Counted from the first letter of the stretch, positions 16,365-24,361 are shown. The stretch is 35,966 nt of DNA from Thermococcus sp. CX2 (GCF_012027555.1 NZ_SNUQ01000008.1:1-35966); one strand, 5' to 3'. Translations and numbers: made by a program. Notes: a model not told the origin generated them from the letters alone.

Positions 16365-17473
16365 CCGGGATCCTCGGCGGAACGCTGAGCGGCATTTCCC
16401 CCGGAATCCACGTGAACACCCTGGCCGCTTTCCTCTCTAAAACTGGGGTTGCGGATAACCTACTCCTTTTCTCAATGGGGCTAACCCACACCTTCCTGGA
16501 CGTCGTTCCATCCGCTTTCTTTGGTGTGCCAGATGAAGGCACTTCTCTGGGAGTTCTTCCTGCGCACAGGCTCGTTCTTCAGGGAAGGGCGATGGAAGTG
16601 GTTAGAATAGCCCTATGGGCTAGCTTTCTGGCAGTTATTATCGTCATCCCACTGATGCCCTTATACATCTCGCTTGTGCATCTCTATCGCCCCACGTTCG
16701 GCAGAATGTTTGTCCTTTTTCTTGCGACCTTTCTGATTCTCACCGAGAGCGGCTGGAGAAAGTCCTTTGCGCTCATTGTGTTCCTGCTCTCGGGGATTCT
16801 GGGAATCTTGACTTTCAGACTTTCTTTGGGACAGCCATACTATCATCTCTTCACTGGCCTTTTTGGTCTCCCGGTGCTTATCGAAGCACTCCGTTCTAAA
16901 AATCCTCCCCTGGAAACGAAAAGCTCGGAAATTGAAATGAGTGGGGAAAGGTTCATTGGGTTTTCACTCCTAGGGACGCTCCTTGGTATGATTGCCTCCC
17001 TTGTACCTGCTTTCACGGCCTCTCAGGCTGCCCTACTCGGCTCGTTCTTTTCCAGGGATGAGCGCTCCTTCCTCACCGTTGTCTTTTCGGTGAACACCTC
17101 GAACTTCCTCTTCTCCTTTGCGAACTTCTTGGCGACTGGCAGAGTCAGAAACGGAATCGTTGCGCTGATGACTCCTGCTGGAAGCGGGGCCCTAACTTTC
17201 TATCTCCTTGCGGCGCTCTTCATATCGATGGTCATCCTAATTTATGGTGAACCCCTTGCGGGCCTGATTCTGAGGGTCGTCTCACGCGTTCCTTACAGAA
17301 TGCTCAACCTCGCTGTGATTCTCTTCCTGTTTGGTCTGTCCTATCTTTTTGACGGCCCTCTTGGCGTTCTTGTCCTGATCGGGGCATCTATGATTGGCCT
17401 GCTTGCCTCAAATCTCGGCGTCAAAAGGACGAACTGTATGGGTGTTCTCATGCTCCCGATAATAATCGGATAG
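16346..17473 (+). CDS. TctA-family (DUF112) polytopic membrane protein
   Basis: A 375-residue protein with about ten helices that belongs to the tripartite tricarboxylate transporter permease family. The N-terminal GTLSGISPGIHVNTLAAF matches the TctA glycine/proline re-entrant motif. The second half repeats it as GTLLGMIASLVPAFTASQAA and contains TPAGSGALTF. It is shorter than bacterial TctA (about 500). No TctB or TctC genes are nearby; instead a secreted protein is encoded just upstream and overlaps it. The TTG start at 16346 has GGTGAT five bases before it; the ATG at 16358 is an alternative but has AGGGAG touching it. The substrate is unknown. Confidence 0.78.
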   Translation: MLREMLAGILGGTLSGISPGIHVNTLAAFLSKTGVADNLLLFSMGLTHTFLDVVPSAFFGVPDEGTSLGVLPAHRLVLQGRAMEVVRIALWASFLAVIIVIPLMPLYISLVHLYRPTFGRMFVLFLATFLILTESGWRKSFALIVFLLSGILGILTFRLSLGQPYYHLFTGLFGLPVLIEALRSKNPPLETKSSEIEMSGERFIGFSLLGTLLGMIASLVPAFTASQAALLGSFFSRDERSFLTVVFSVNTSNFLFSFANFLATGRVRNGIVALMTPAGSGALTFYLLAALFISMVILIYGEPLAGLILRVVSRVPYRMLNLAVILFLFGLSYLFDGPLGVLVLIGASMIGLLASNLGVKRTNCMGVLMLPIIIG

Positions 17474-17486
17474 AAGGGAAAAGGGA

Positions 17487-17795
17487 TTAAGCGGATTTCT
17501 CCTCCAGGATCTTCTGGAGTTCTGGGTAATCGGTAACTATCCTCTTGCCGTCGAGGGTAGTGAAGTAGGCTTTTTTGAGTTTAACGGTCTTAGCACTGAC
17601 GTACTTCTTCTCGGGCGGATTGTATGAACCGGGCTCTACGACCTCGTACTCTATAACGTACGTCTCGAGGTCAGGCTCCCCCATATATTTCCAAACTTCG
17701 TAGAAAATTTCGGGGTCGAGGTGGATTTCGCCATCTATCTCTGTCCAATCCGCCCCAATTTCTTCCAGAAACTCTTTCACTACATCGAAGTTCAT
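17487..17795 (-). CDS. Conserved hypothetical acidic protein
   Basis: A soluble acidic protein of 102 residues with no signal peptide and no membrane helix. It has an alpha start (VVKEFLEEIGADW), a beta-rich middle (LETYVIEYEVVEPG, KTVKLKKAYFTT) and a helical end, consistent with a small alpha/beta domain. I do not recognise a function. GGTGGTTCT precedes the ATG. It converges on the TctA gene, and it shares an apparently bidirectional TATA box with the RlmI-type methyltransferase. Confidence 0.7.
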   Translation of the reverse strand: MNFDVVKEFLEEIGADWTEIDGEIHLDPEIFYEVWKYMGEPDLETYVIEYEVVEPGSYNPPEKKYVSAKTVKLKKAYFTTLDGKRIVTDYPELQKILEEKSA

Positions 17796-17825
17796 AGAAC
17801 CACCATTAAATATTAGGGACGCTAA

Positions 17826-17837
17826 GGGTTATATACC
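17826..17837. promoter_or_regulatory. Single TATA element that could serve both divergent genes
   Basis: GGGTTATATACC reads as GGTATATAACCC on the other strand, so both directions have a near-identical TATA sequence with flanking G/C. Measured from its centre, starts are predicted near 17857 (plus) and 17807 (minus). Both give short leaders with correctly placed GGTGG-type ribosome-binding sites. No second good TATA box is seen in the 70-bp spacer. Confidence 0.5.
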
Positions 17838-17865
17838 TATCGTCGAACTCCCAAAGGTGGTGAGA

Positions 17866-19059
17866 ATGGTGGCAAAGGTTTACGTTGACGCTCAGGCTGC
17901 GAGAGCTATAGGTAAAGGCGCGATGATAGTCTTTAAAAAGGGCGTGATCCGCGTTGAGGGCGAGGTTAAGCCAGGCGACATAGCGGAGGTCTACACACGT
18001 GGAAAGAAGTTCCTCGGAAAAGGCTTTGTCAATCCAAACTCCAACATAATGGTTCGTCTCGTCACGAAGGACAAAGATACTGAGATAAACAAGGAGCTCT
18101 TCCGCGAGAGGATTAAGAAGGCTAATGAGTATCGGAAGAAGGTTTTAGGTTATGATAAGGCCTACCGCATGGTCTACGGCGAGGCTGACTATCTGCCCGG
18201 TCTAATCGTCGACAGGTTCAACGAGATAGCTTCTCTCCAGATTTCGAGTGTTGGAATGGAGCGCTTCAAGCTTGATCTGGCAGAGGCCATAATGGAGGCC
18301 GAGCCTGAGATAGAGACCGTCTTCGAAAAGAACACCGGTCGCTCGCGCAGGAGGGAAGGCCTGCCCGAGATAGAACGCGTCCTCCTCGGCAAGGAGAAGT
18401 ATCGCACGATAATAGAGGAAGGAAAGGCAAAGTTCATCGTCGATATGCGCGGGCAGAAGACGGGTTTCTTCCTCGACCAGAGGGAGAACAGGATAGCGCT
18501 CGAGAAGTACGTTAAGCCTGGCATGAAGGTTCTGGATGTGTTTACTTACACCGGTGGTTTCGCTATCCATGCGGCCGTCGCCGGTGCCGAAAAAGTAGTT
18601 GCCGTCGACAAGTCTCCAAGAGCCATTGAGATGGCCAAAGAAAATGCAAAGCTCAACGGCGTTGAGGACAGGATGGAGTTCATAGTTGGCTCCGCCTTCC
18701 CTGTCATGGAGGAGATGATAAAGCGCGGCGAGAAGTTCGACATAGTGATCCTCGACCCGCCAGCCTTTGTCCAGCATGAAAAGGACCTAAAGCGCGGTCT
18801 CAGGGCTTACTTCAACGTGAACTACGCAGGTTTACAGCTCGTCAAGGAGGGTGGAATACTCGTTACTGCCTCGTGCTCCCAGCACGTGGACATGCAGACC
18901 TTCAAGGACATGGTGATAGCTGCAGCAGCAAAGGCTGGCAAGTTCCTCAGAATGCTCGAACCTTACAGAACCCAGGCGCCAGACCATCCAATCCTGATGG
19001 CCTCGAAGGACACGGAATACCTCAAGGCGCTCTTCCTCTATGTGGAGGACATGAAGTGA
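17866..19059 (+). CDS. RlmI/PH1915-type class I SAM-dependent RNA methyltransferase (PUA domain)
   Basis: A 397-residue protein with an N-terminal PUA-like RNA-binding domain (about residues 1-75), a middle EEHD-like segment and a C-terminal Rossmann methyltransferase. SAM-binding motif LDVFTYTGGFAIHAA, acidic motif VVAVDKSP, the catalytic ILDPPAFVQ and the motif TASCSQHV, with the candidate catalytic Cys, are present. The family makes 5-methylcytosine in 23S rRNA in bacteria; the archaeal target is inferred. I chose ATG 17866 because AGGTGGTGA precedes it; the in-frame GTGs at 17857 and 17860 are part of that site. A structured RNA candidate follows within six bases of the stop. Confidence 0.9.
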   Translation: MVAKVYVDAQAARAIGKGAMIVFKKGVIRVEGEVKPGDIAEVYTRGKKFLGKGFVNPNSNIMVRLVTKDKDTEINKELFRERIKKANEYRKKVLGYDKAYRMVYGEADYLPGLIVDRFNEIASLQISSVGMERFKLDLAEAIMEAEPEIETVFEKNTGRSRRREGLPEIERVLLGKEKYRTIIEEGKAKFIVDMRGQKTGFFLDQRENRIALEKYVKPGMKVLDVFTYTGGFAIHAAVAGAEKVVAVDKSPRAIEMAKENAKLNGVEDRMEFIVGSAFPVMEEMIKRGEKFDIVILDPPAFVQHEKDLKRGLRAYFNVNYAGLQLVKEGGILVTASCSQHVDMQTFKDMVIAAAAKAGKFLRMLEPYRTQAPDHPILMASKDTEYLKALFLYVEDMK

Positions 19060-19064
19060 GCACG

Positions 19065-19136
19065 AGGGACGATGAGGAGAAAGCACCTCCTCTGATTCCG
19101 GCGTGAGTGATGAGACGCCCACGGGCCCGAGTCCCT
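19065..19136 (+). ncRNA. Candidate structured RNA with box C/D-like kink-turn core
   Basis: AGGGAC (19065-19070) can pair with GTCCCT (19131-19136), enclosing two hairpins. The first is 19074-19079 with 19087-19092 (6 bp). It is followed on its outer side by U-U and two G-A/A-G pairs formed between GATGA and CTGA, which is the kink-turn core of box C/D RNA. The second is GGCGT (19100-19104) with ACGCC (19115-19119), and its loop holds a perfect box C' GTGATGA (19107-19113). Box C (ACGATGA) and a possible box D (CCGA, 19127-19130) each differ from consensus by one base. A T-rich terminator follows. It could be a C/D sRNA or a 3' UTR element bound by L7Ae. Confidence 0.42.
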
Positions 19137-19198
19137 GTTTTTATGTATTCTTTTGTTCATTCTTTTACTTCTCCTTCTTTTGACTTGTTCTCTTCTTG
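19137..19198 (+). terminator. Long T-rich termination region
   Basis: GTTTTTATG is followed by about 50 pyrimidine-rich bases with repeated TTTT and CTTCTT runs. This is the strongest terminator-like tract in the window, placed directly after the candidate RNA. Confidence 0.55.
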
Positions 19199-19265
19199 AT
19201 GCTACGGTTGTAAATTGAAAATTCTACGAAAAAAAAACGGAACTAATTCAAACTTGTAATTGGAA

Positions 19266-19276
19266 AAGTTTTTAAG
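19266..19276 (+). promoter_or_regulatory. TATA box of the small membrane-protein gene
   Basis: AAGTTTTTAAG predicts a start near 19297; GGGGGGAT (19303-19310) then serves as the ribosome-binding site for the ATG at 19315. The roughly 65 bases between the T-rich tract and this box are AT-rich and hold nothing else I can identify. Confidence 0.55.
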
Positions 19277-19314
19277 GATTTTATCTTTACATTTAAAGTG
19301 TTGGGGGGATTATA

Positions 19315-19608
19315 ATGAGCATCTGGAGTTGGATTGCTTTGGTGGCTTTCATGGTCATGGCAATTGAAGGCATCTTTGGTGGGGGTATAAGGAAAAGTAA
19401 CAATAAATGGGCAAGGACATGTTACGCAGTTAGTTACTCCTTGGTGATGATCATTGTGCTGATTGGAGCACTGATTGGTTTTGGTGTTATAAGTAAAAAT
19501 TCTCTAGTGATCTGGATGATGCCAGTGTTTGCAGTATTAGCATTAATCTTGACCATTATTGGAATACGTATTGACAACAAAAGAACGACCGGGACTGTAG
19601 TAGGATAG
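19315..19608 (+). CDS. Small AT-rich three-helix membrane protein, function unknown
   Basis: The 97-residue protein has helices at about 5-23, 38-61 and 66-86, with basic residues between helices 1 and 2 and at the C-terminus. I do not recognise a family. Its codon choice is clearly more AT-rich than the neighbours (AGTAAAAATTCT, TTAGCATTAATC), and its surroundings are AT-rich too. This suggests recent acquisition or weak selection. It has its own TATA box and a strong ribosome-binding site, so it is probably expressed. The 111 bases after it hold no other gene. Confidence 0.65.
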   Translation: MSIWSWIALVAFMVMAIEGIFGGGIRKSNNKWARTCYAVSYSLVMIIVLIGALIGFGVISKNSLVIWMMPVFAVLALILTIIGIRIDNKRTTGTVVG

Positions 19609-19719
19609 TTTATTCTTTTGGATTTTATTTGGGCTCTAGATTATTCAGTTCCTCCTTCGTCGGGGGCTGTTTTGATGTGTATATTATCCTAGAGGATTCT
19701 AGTTTGTCCCCAACTAGCT

Positions 19720-20475
19720 TCAAAGAAAAGGCCTTTTAATGAAAATCAAACTGTGCCTCCATCTCGTTCCGGCCTTGAACTTCACGTCCCTGACTTGGTA
19801 GCCCAGCTCTTCTCCCTTTTCCGTTATGGCCTTTATCAGCGGCTCCTTGTCCGGAAGGAAGAGCGCGGCCTTTCCGCCGGGCTTCAAATAATCCAGCGCC
19901 TCCTCGATGAGCCTCACTGAAAAGCCCTCCCCATATTTCCCTCCACCGACGCCTTCCCTCTCCGTCAGAACTCCCCTCGTAGGCCTCTCGTAGTATGGAG
20001 GGGCAGAAAAGATAACGTCGAACTTCTCCCCCTCAGGGATTACACCACGAATTATTCCGCCGTCGCTTTTGATTAGCCTGACTCTGGCATTGTTCCTCTC
20101 GATGTTAGCCTTGGCGTAGGCGAAAAACTCCTCATCAATCTCCGTCGCGGTAACGTCGCAGTTGAAAAGCTTCGCCGCCATGAGCGCCATCATGGCAGTA
20201 TGCCCGGTTCCTATCTCCAGAACTCTCTCGCCGCCGCGGAAGAAGGTTTTGAGGAAGATGTAGCGCGAGACGGGGGTAGTAACAAGTCCGCGCGGGTGGT
20301 ATTCTATGTCGAGACCGAAAACGGCCTTCGCGATAGCCCGGTTGTAGAGTATCCTTGCCTCCCTGTTCGAGAAGTCGAGCCTTCCGCGCTCGTCGAGGTA
20401 TTTTCCGAGCTCCGGGAAGATCTTAACGGCCTCACTAATAGGCAGTCCGAGCTTTCCGTCCTTCCAAGTGGGCAT
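19720..20475 (-). CDS. RlmF/METTL16-like N6-adenine methyltransferase
   Basis: A 251-residue Rossmann-fold SAM methyltransferase. An N-terminal helical segment (about residues 1-65) precedes the SAM motif VLEIGTGHTAMMAL. DVTATEIDEEFFAYAKANIERN holds the acidic motif, and the catalytic SAPPYYERP matches the N/D-PP-Y/F motif of N6-adenine methyltransferases. The order of motifs and the N-terminal region fit the RlmF/METTL16 (DUF890) group, which acts on structured RNA; the archaeal substrate is unknown. It ends in an AT-rich spacer and starts 37 bases after the stop of the M20 peptidase gene on the same strand. No good ribosome-binding site is seen, so a leaderless mRNA is possible. Confidence 0.82.
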   Translation of the reverse strand: MPTWKDGKLGLPISEAVKIFPELGKYLDERGRLDFSNREARILYNRAIAKAVFGLDIEYHPRGLVTTPVSRYIFLKTFFRGGERVLEIGTGHTAMMALMAAKLFNCDVTATEIDEEFFAYAKANIERNNARVRLIKSDGGIIRGVIPEGEKFDVIFSAPPYYERPTRGVLTEREGVGGGKYGEGFSVRLIEEALDYLKPGGKAALFLPDKEPLIKAITEKGEELGYQVRDVKFKAGTRWRHSLIFIKRPFL

Positions 20476-20511
20476 AGAGAAAAGTAAGCAGGGAAAAGAA
20501 AAGGGTTTCGC

Positions 20512-21780
20512 TCAGAGTAGCGCCAAGGCCGCCATAACCTTGGCGTCTTCAACCATGTTGTCTATCTTTGCGTACTCGTTGGGCTGGTGAGCCATCTCAT
20601 CCAGTGTTGCCCACACAACTGCTGGAATGCCGAGCTTTCTGAAGTAGGCCGCGAAGGTTCCGCCGCCTATTCCGCCGACCTTGGCCTCCTTTCTGCGGAG
20701 CTCCTTGAGAGCCGTCTGGAGGAGTTTCACTATCTCGCTGTTCGGGTCGGTTGGCTCCGGAGCGTCGAGGCGCTGGATAACCTCGACCTTTATCTCCGGG
20801 AGAACCTCTCCGTCAATTTCCTTCCTGTATTTTGCCTTTACCTCTTCCGCGAGCTTTTCTGCATCGCTCAGTATCTCATCTAGGCTGTACTTCGGCAGAA
20901 TTCTGCAGTCAAAGACTATCTCGTGTTCTCCGGGTGCGATGTTCGGCGAATCGGCCGGGCCGTTAACCATCGTCGGCTCGAAAGTGCTCTCTGGCGGATC
21001 GAAGAGCTCATCCTTCTCGGAATACTTCTCGTGGAGGAGCTTATCCAAGTGGTAGGCGTAATCAAGGGCAACGCGGTGAGCGTTTAGGCCCTTATCCGGC
21101 ATGCTCGCATGAACCTGCTTGCCTTTGACCTTAACCCTGAACCAGAGGATGCTCTTCTCTGCAACCTCGATGAAGGTTCCATCCTCGTTTCCGCCGTCCG
21201 GAACGAGAACGAGGTCGTTTTCCTTGAACAGTTCGGGGTGTTCTTTCATAAGCCACTCGATGCCGTACTTGCTTCCGGTCTCCTCGTCGCTGACGAAAGC
21301 CAGAACGATTGTGCGCTTGGGCCTTATCCCAAGGTTCATCATAGCCCTGACTGCGTAAAGCGAAGCAACCAAGCTCTGCCCGTTGTCCTCACTTCCCCTT
21401 CCGTAAACTTTGCCGTCTTTAACGACTGGCTTGAAGGGTTCTGTGACTGTCCACTTGCTTAGGTCTCCGGGCGGGACAACATCGAGGTGGGTGAGTATCC
21501 AGAGCCTCGGCGACTCTTCCCCATTTTCGCCGTAGTAATAGGCGAGAATGTTCGGCCTCACGCCATTCTTAGCCCTCTCGTCTGGGGCGTTGTAGACCTC
21601 AACCTTATCGAAGGGCCAGTCCTTTATTATCTCAAGGAGCTTTTGCGCCTTGTCGTATTCGCCTTCGTAGCCGTAGTTCGGGCTTATGGCTGGGATTTTG
21701 ATGAGCTCCACGAGGGTTTCCACCATATCGTTGCGCAGGTTCTCGATTTCTTGAGAGACTCTTTCGAGGGTTTCGCTCAT
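20512..21780 (-). CDS. M20-family metallopeptidase/amidohydrolase
   Basis: A cytosolic zinc enzyme of 422 residues, probably a dipeptidase or acyl-amino-acid hydrolase. Metal ligands are recognisable in LTHLDVVPPGD (His), GRGSEDNGQ (Asp), SDEETG (catalytic Glu plus ligand Glu), DGGNE and the C-terminal MAHQPNEY. The central dimerisation lid (residues about 215-330, starting at FRVKVKGKQVHAS) is intact. ATG 21780 was chosen because GGTGATACCC directly precedes it; the GTG 12 bases upstream has no site. It starts 12 bases after the PqqD-like gene and follows the OPT transporter, so it likely hydrolyses imported peptides. Confidence 0.88.
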   Translation of the reverse strand: MSETLERVSQEIENLRNDMVETLVELIKIPAISPNYGYEGEYDKAQKLLEIIKDWPFDKVEVYNAPDERAKNGVRPNILAYYYGENGEESPRLWILTHLDVVPPGDLSKWTVTEPFKPVVKDGKVYGRGSEDNGQSLVASLYAVRAMMNLGIRPKRTIVLAFVSDEETGSKYGIEWLMKEHPELFKENDLVLVPDGGNEDGTFIEVAEKSILWFRVKVKGKQVHASMPDKGLNAHRVALDYAYHLDKLLHEKYSEKDELFDPPESTFEPTMVNGPADSPNIAPGEHEIVFDCRILPKYSLDEILSDAEKLAEEVKAKYRKEIDGEVLPEIKVEVIQRLDAPEPTDPNSEIVKLLQTALKELRRKEAKVGGIGGGTFAAYFRKLGIPAVVWATLDEMAHQPNEYAKIDNMVEDAKVMAALALL

Positions 21781-21792
21781 GGGTATCACCAC

Positions 21793-22128
21793 CTACTCTA
21801 ACTCGCCGACCCTTTTAAACCCAACCAGGTTCCTTTTGTGCAGTTCAAAAAGAAACGTTATCAGGCGTTCGTAAAGTGGCTCAACATCTTTTCCAAACTT
21901 GTTCCTCAGCAGCTTTCCAATCTCTTCGACCGTTCTCCTACCGTCGCATAACTCCCAGATGAAGGCTCCGACCTCGTCGAGCTCTATTCTTCTGTAATCG
22001 CCATGGAGTCTCCTAGCTAAGAAATCAAGGGGCGAGTCCATTGGTACTAGGAGGTAGTATTTTCCTTCGATTTTTCTCAGCTCAACGTTTTCGTTACGCT
22101 CTGGAATCAGATATAGATATTCCTCCAT
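21793..22128 (-). CDS. Stand-alone PqqD-like (RiPP recognition element) protein
   Basis: A 111-residue protein with the PqqD/RRE fold pattern. It has an N-terminal beta section (PERNENVELRKIEGKYYLLV), then LDEVGAFIWELCDGRRTVEEI followed by a winged-helix-like C-terminal half. The motif with the invariant Trp and D/E-G is the usual PqqD signature. PqqD proteins bind leader peptides for radical-SAM or other modifying enzymes; no such enzyme or obvious precursor peptide is in the window. RBS GGGAGG precedes the ATG. It lies between the OPT transporter and the M20 peptidase on the same strand, which suggests a peptide-binding role. Family call is good, role unknown. Confidence 0.78.
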   Translation of the reverse strand: MEEYLYLIPERNENVELRKIEGKYYLLVPMDSPLDFLARRLHGDYRRIELDEVGAFIWELCDGRRTVEEIGKLLRNKFGKDVEPLYERLITFLFELHKRNLVGFKRVGELE

Positions 22129-22168
22129 CCATGAACCTCCCTAGGAGCTAAAAAAGAGGAAAGAAAAA

Positions 22169-24049
22169 TCAGTCCCTCTTCTTTCCGGTCATGTAGAGCC
22201 ATGCCAAGATGCCGAGGAGGAACAGTATTCCGAGGAGGTTGCTGCTGAATCCTATGGACGGGGCAACGTCCGCCACTATGAGGGCGGCGAAGATTATTCC
22301 CATTATTGCCTCTCCAGCGATGAGACCCGCCGCTCCAAGCACTCCTGGGTCGGTTGGGCTCTCCTCGCCACCGCCCCTGGCCTTTGAGACAAGGTGCCTG
22401 GTGATTCCACCGATAAGGATCGGTACGCCAAGGCTGAGCGGCAGGTAGATACCGACAGCGACAGGCATAACTGGGGTCCTGAACTTTGAGCCCCTCTTGG
22501 CAAGCATCTCGTCAAGGATTATGAGTACAATGGCTATACCGGCGCCGATGTAGACCATAGTCCACTCAAGGGTTCCGGTGAACACACCCTCGGTGACCTT
22601 GGCCATGAGGAAGGCCTGTGGAGCGGGAAGGGCATTTTCCTTGGCCGTTGGAGTTCCTGCTATTCCATAGGCCTGAATCAGAAGGTTAAGCACGGGGGCC
22701 ATGACGAGCGCTGCAAAGAAGGTGCCGATTATCTCGAATACCTGCTGCCTCTTGGGGGTTGCACCAACGATGTAACCCGTGGCGAGGTCCTGCATGGTGT
22801 CGCCGGCTATCGCTGCGGCGGTACATATGACGGCCGCGACGAGTATCGTTGCAGCCATGCCCTCTATCCCGCTGAGACCGAGGGCCTTGAGAACGAAGGC
22901 CGTGAAGAGCAGGCTCATGATGGTGATTCCCGAAACCGGGTTGTTGGACGAACCGACGACACCCGCCAAGTAGCCAGCGATAGAGCTTCCAAGGAATCCG
23001 ACGATGAGCAGTATAACGGCCATGACTGCCGCGATTCCTATCGAGTTGATTATGTGGTAGTAGAGCAGGAACAGCGGGATGACGAAGGCCGCTATGAGCA
23101 TTATGACTTGGTTGAGTGGCAGATCCTCATCAGTCCTTAGTATTGACTCTCCAGACTGCTTTCTCCTTGCGACCTCGAGACCGGTCTTAACGCCCTTTAT
23201 TATTGGTCTCCTGAGCTTAATAAGGCTCCAGAGACCACCAACGACCATCGCTCCAACTCCCATGTACCTAATCTTGGTGCTCCATATGGTCCAGGCGAGG
23301 TCAAGGGCGCTTAGGTTGTCGGGGTTCCCCATGTGGGAGGCATAGATGGGAATCGCAATGAACCATGCGATGGCACCACCGAGGAACACGAGGAATGCAA
23401 TGTTCAGGCCAACGATATAACCAACGCTGATGAGGGCTGCAGAGAGGTCACTTCCGATGTAGAGGACCCTTGAACCGACCATCTTGGCGGTTTCAACAGT
23501 TCCAGACCAAAGGCCGGCACTTCCAAAGAGCTTGTAGAGTCCACCGAAGATACCGCCGTAGAATATCGGCTTGGCGTGGCTTCCACCCCTATCTCCCGCT
23601 ATGAGGACCTCAGCACAGGCGGTACCCTCTGGATACGGGAGCTTTTCTTCGACTATAAAAGCCCTCCTCAGAACCACTGTGAAGAGGGCACCGAGGGAAC
23701 CACCGAGGGCTGCTATCAGTGTCACCAGGTAGTATGGGAACTCGGTGTAATAACCGAGAACCACCAGGGCAGGCAGGGTGAATATTATGCCCGCCGCTAG
23801 GGACTCTCCGGCCGACGCTGCAGTCTGAATCATGTTGTTCTCCAGGATGTTCCTGTCCTTAAACGCGAAGAGAATTGCCATCGATATAACAGCTGCGGGA
23901 ATGCTGGCGCTAACGGTCATTCCTGCATACATACCAAGGTAGGCGTTTGCTGCACCCATTATAATTGCCAGAACAACACCCAAAACAAAAGCCTTGAGGG
24001 TGTATTCTGGCAGTGATTTCTCAGGCGGGATGTATGGTTTTAGTTCCAT
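22169..24049 (-). CDS. OPT-family oligopeptide transporter
   Basis: A 626-residue membrane protein with about 16 predicted helices. Characteristic OPT motifs are present: NAYLGMYAGMTVSASIPAAV near the N-terminus, YPEGTACAEVLIAGDRGG, and the central GSSNNPVSGITIMSLL, followed by AAIAGDTMQDLATGYIVGAT. It imports oligopeptides or metal-peptide conjugates, probably by proton or sodium coupling. ATG 24049 was chosen over 24076 because GGGGGTG is correctly placed before it. Downstream on the same strand lie the PqqD-like gene and the M20 peptidase. A T-rich stretch after the stop may give partial termination. Confidence 0.92.
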   Translation of the reverse strand: MELKPYIPPEKSLPEYTLKAFVLGVVLAIIMGAANAYLGMYAGMTVSASIPAAVISMAILFAFKDRNILENNMIQTAASAGESLAAGIIFTLPALVVLGYYTEFPYYLVTLIAALGGSLGALFTVVLRRAFIVEEKLPYPEGTACAEVLIAGDRGGSHAKPIFYGGIFGGLYKLFGSAGLWSGTVETAKMVGSRVLYIGSDLSAALISVGYIVGLNIAFLVFLGGAIAWFIAIPIYASHMGNPDNLSALDLAWTIWSTKIRYMGVGAMVVGGLWSLIKLRRPIIKGVKTGLEVARRKQSGESILRTDEDLPLNQVIMLIAAFVIPLFLLYYHIINSIGIAAVMAVILLIVGFLGSSIAGYLAGVVGSSNNPVSGITIMSLLFTAFVLKALGLSGIEGMAATILVAAVICTAAAIAGDTMQDLATGYIVGATPKRQQVFEIIGTFFAALVMAPVLNLLIQAYGIAGTPTAKENALPAPQAFLMAKVTEGVFTGTLEWTMVYIGAGIAIVLIILDEMLAKRGSKFRTPVMPVAVGIYLPLSLGVPILIGGITRHLVSKARGGGEESPTDPGVLGAAGLIAGEAIMGIIFAALIVADVAPSIGFSSNLLGILFLLGILAWLYMTGKKRD

Positions 24050-24094
24050 ATTTGCACCCCCAGAAGGTATGTGCATATTAATTACGTTGGTTCT

Positions 24095-24106
24095 ATGTTA
24101 AAAACG
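24095..24106 (-). promoter_or_regulatory. TATA element of the OPT transporter gene
   Basis: The minus strand reads CGTTTTTAACAT. It predicts a start near 24074 and a leader of about 25 nt that carries the GGGGGTG ribosome-binding site. Confidence 0.5.
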
Positions 24107-24361
24107 TTTTCCTTGTTCTGGAGGTTACATCGAACCATTTTAACATTCACCCTATGTTATTACATTTTGTTACGCTAATGCCTGTATATATTGGGACAAT
24201 CTTGGCTGTAGTTATACATCACCGTTATAAAATCGAATCTCAACTCCAATGGAGTGTTCTCTTGATCGTAAAATGCCGTGGGGTTGCAGTAATGGTTCAC
24301 AAATTTCTTGAGTTACCCTGATCATAACCCGAGGTACCGCTGGTTAGGGGTGGGGCAATGC

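Noticed and set aside
19065..19136. tRNA or H/ACA RNA as the identity of the structured element
   Set aside because: There is no cloverleaf, T-loop or anticodon arm, and no ANA box at the right distance from the 3' end.
24243..24255. 13-bp palindrome in the OPT/MBL spacer
   Set aside because: It is not close to either TATA box at a typical operator distance, and it lacks a T tract for a terminator; likely chance.
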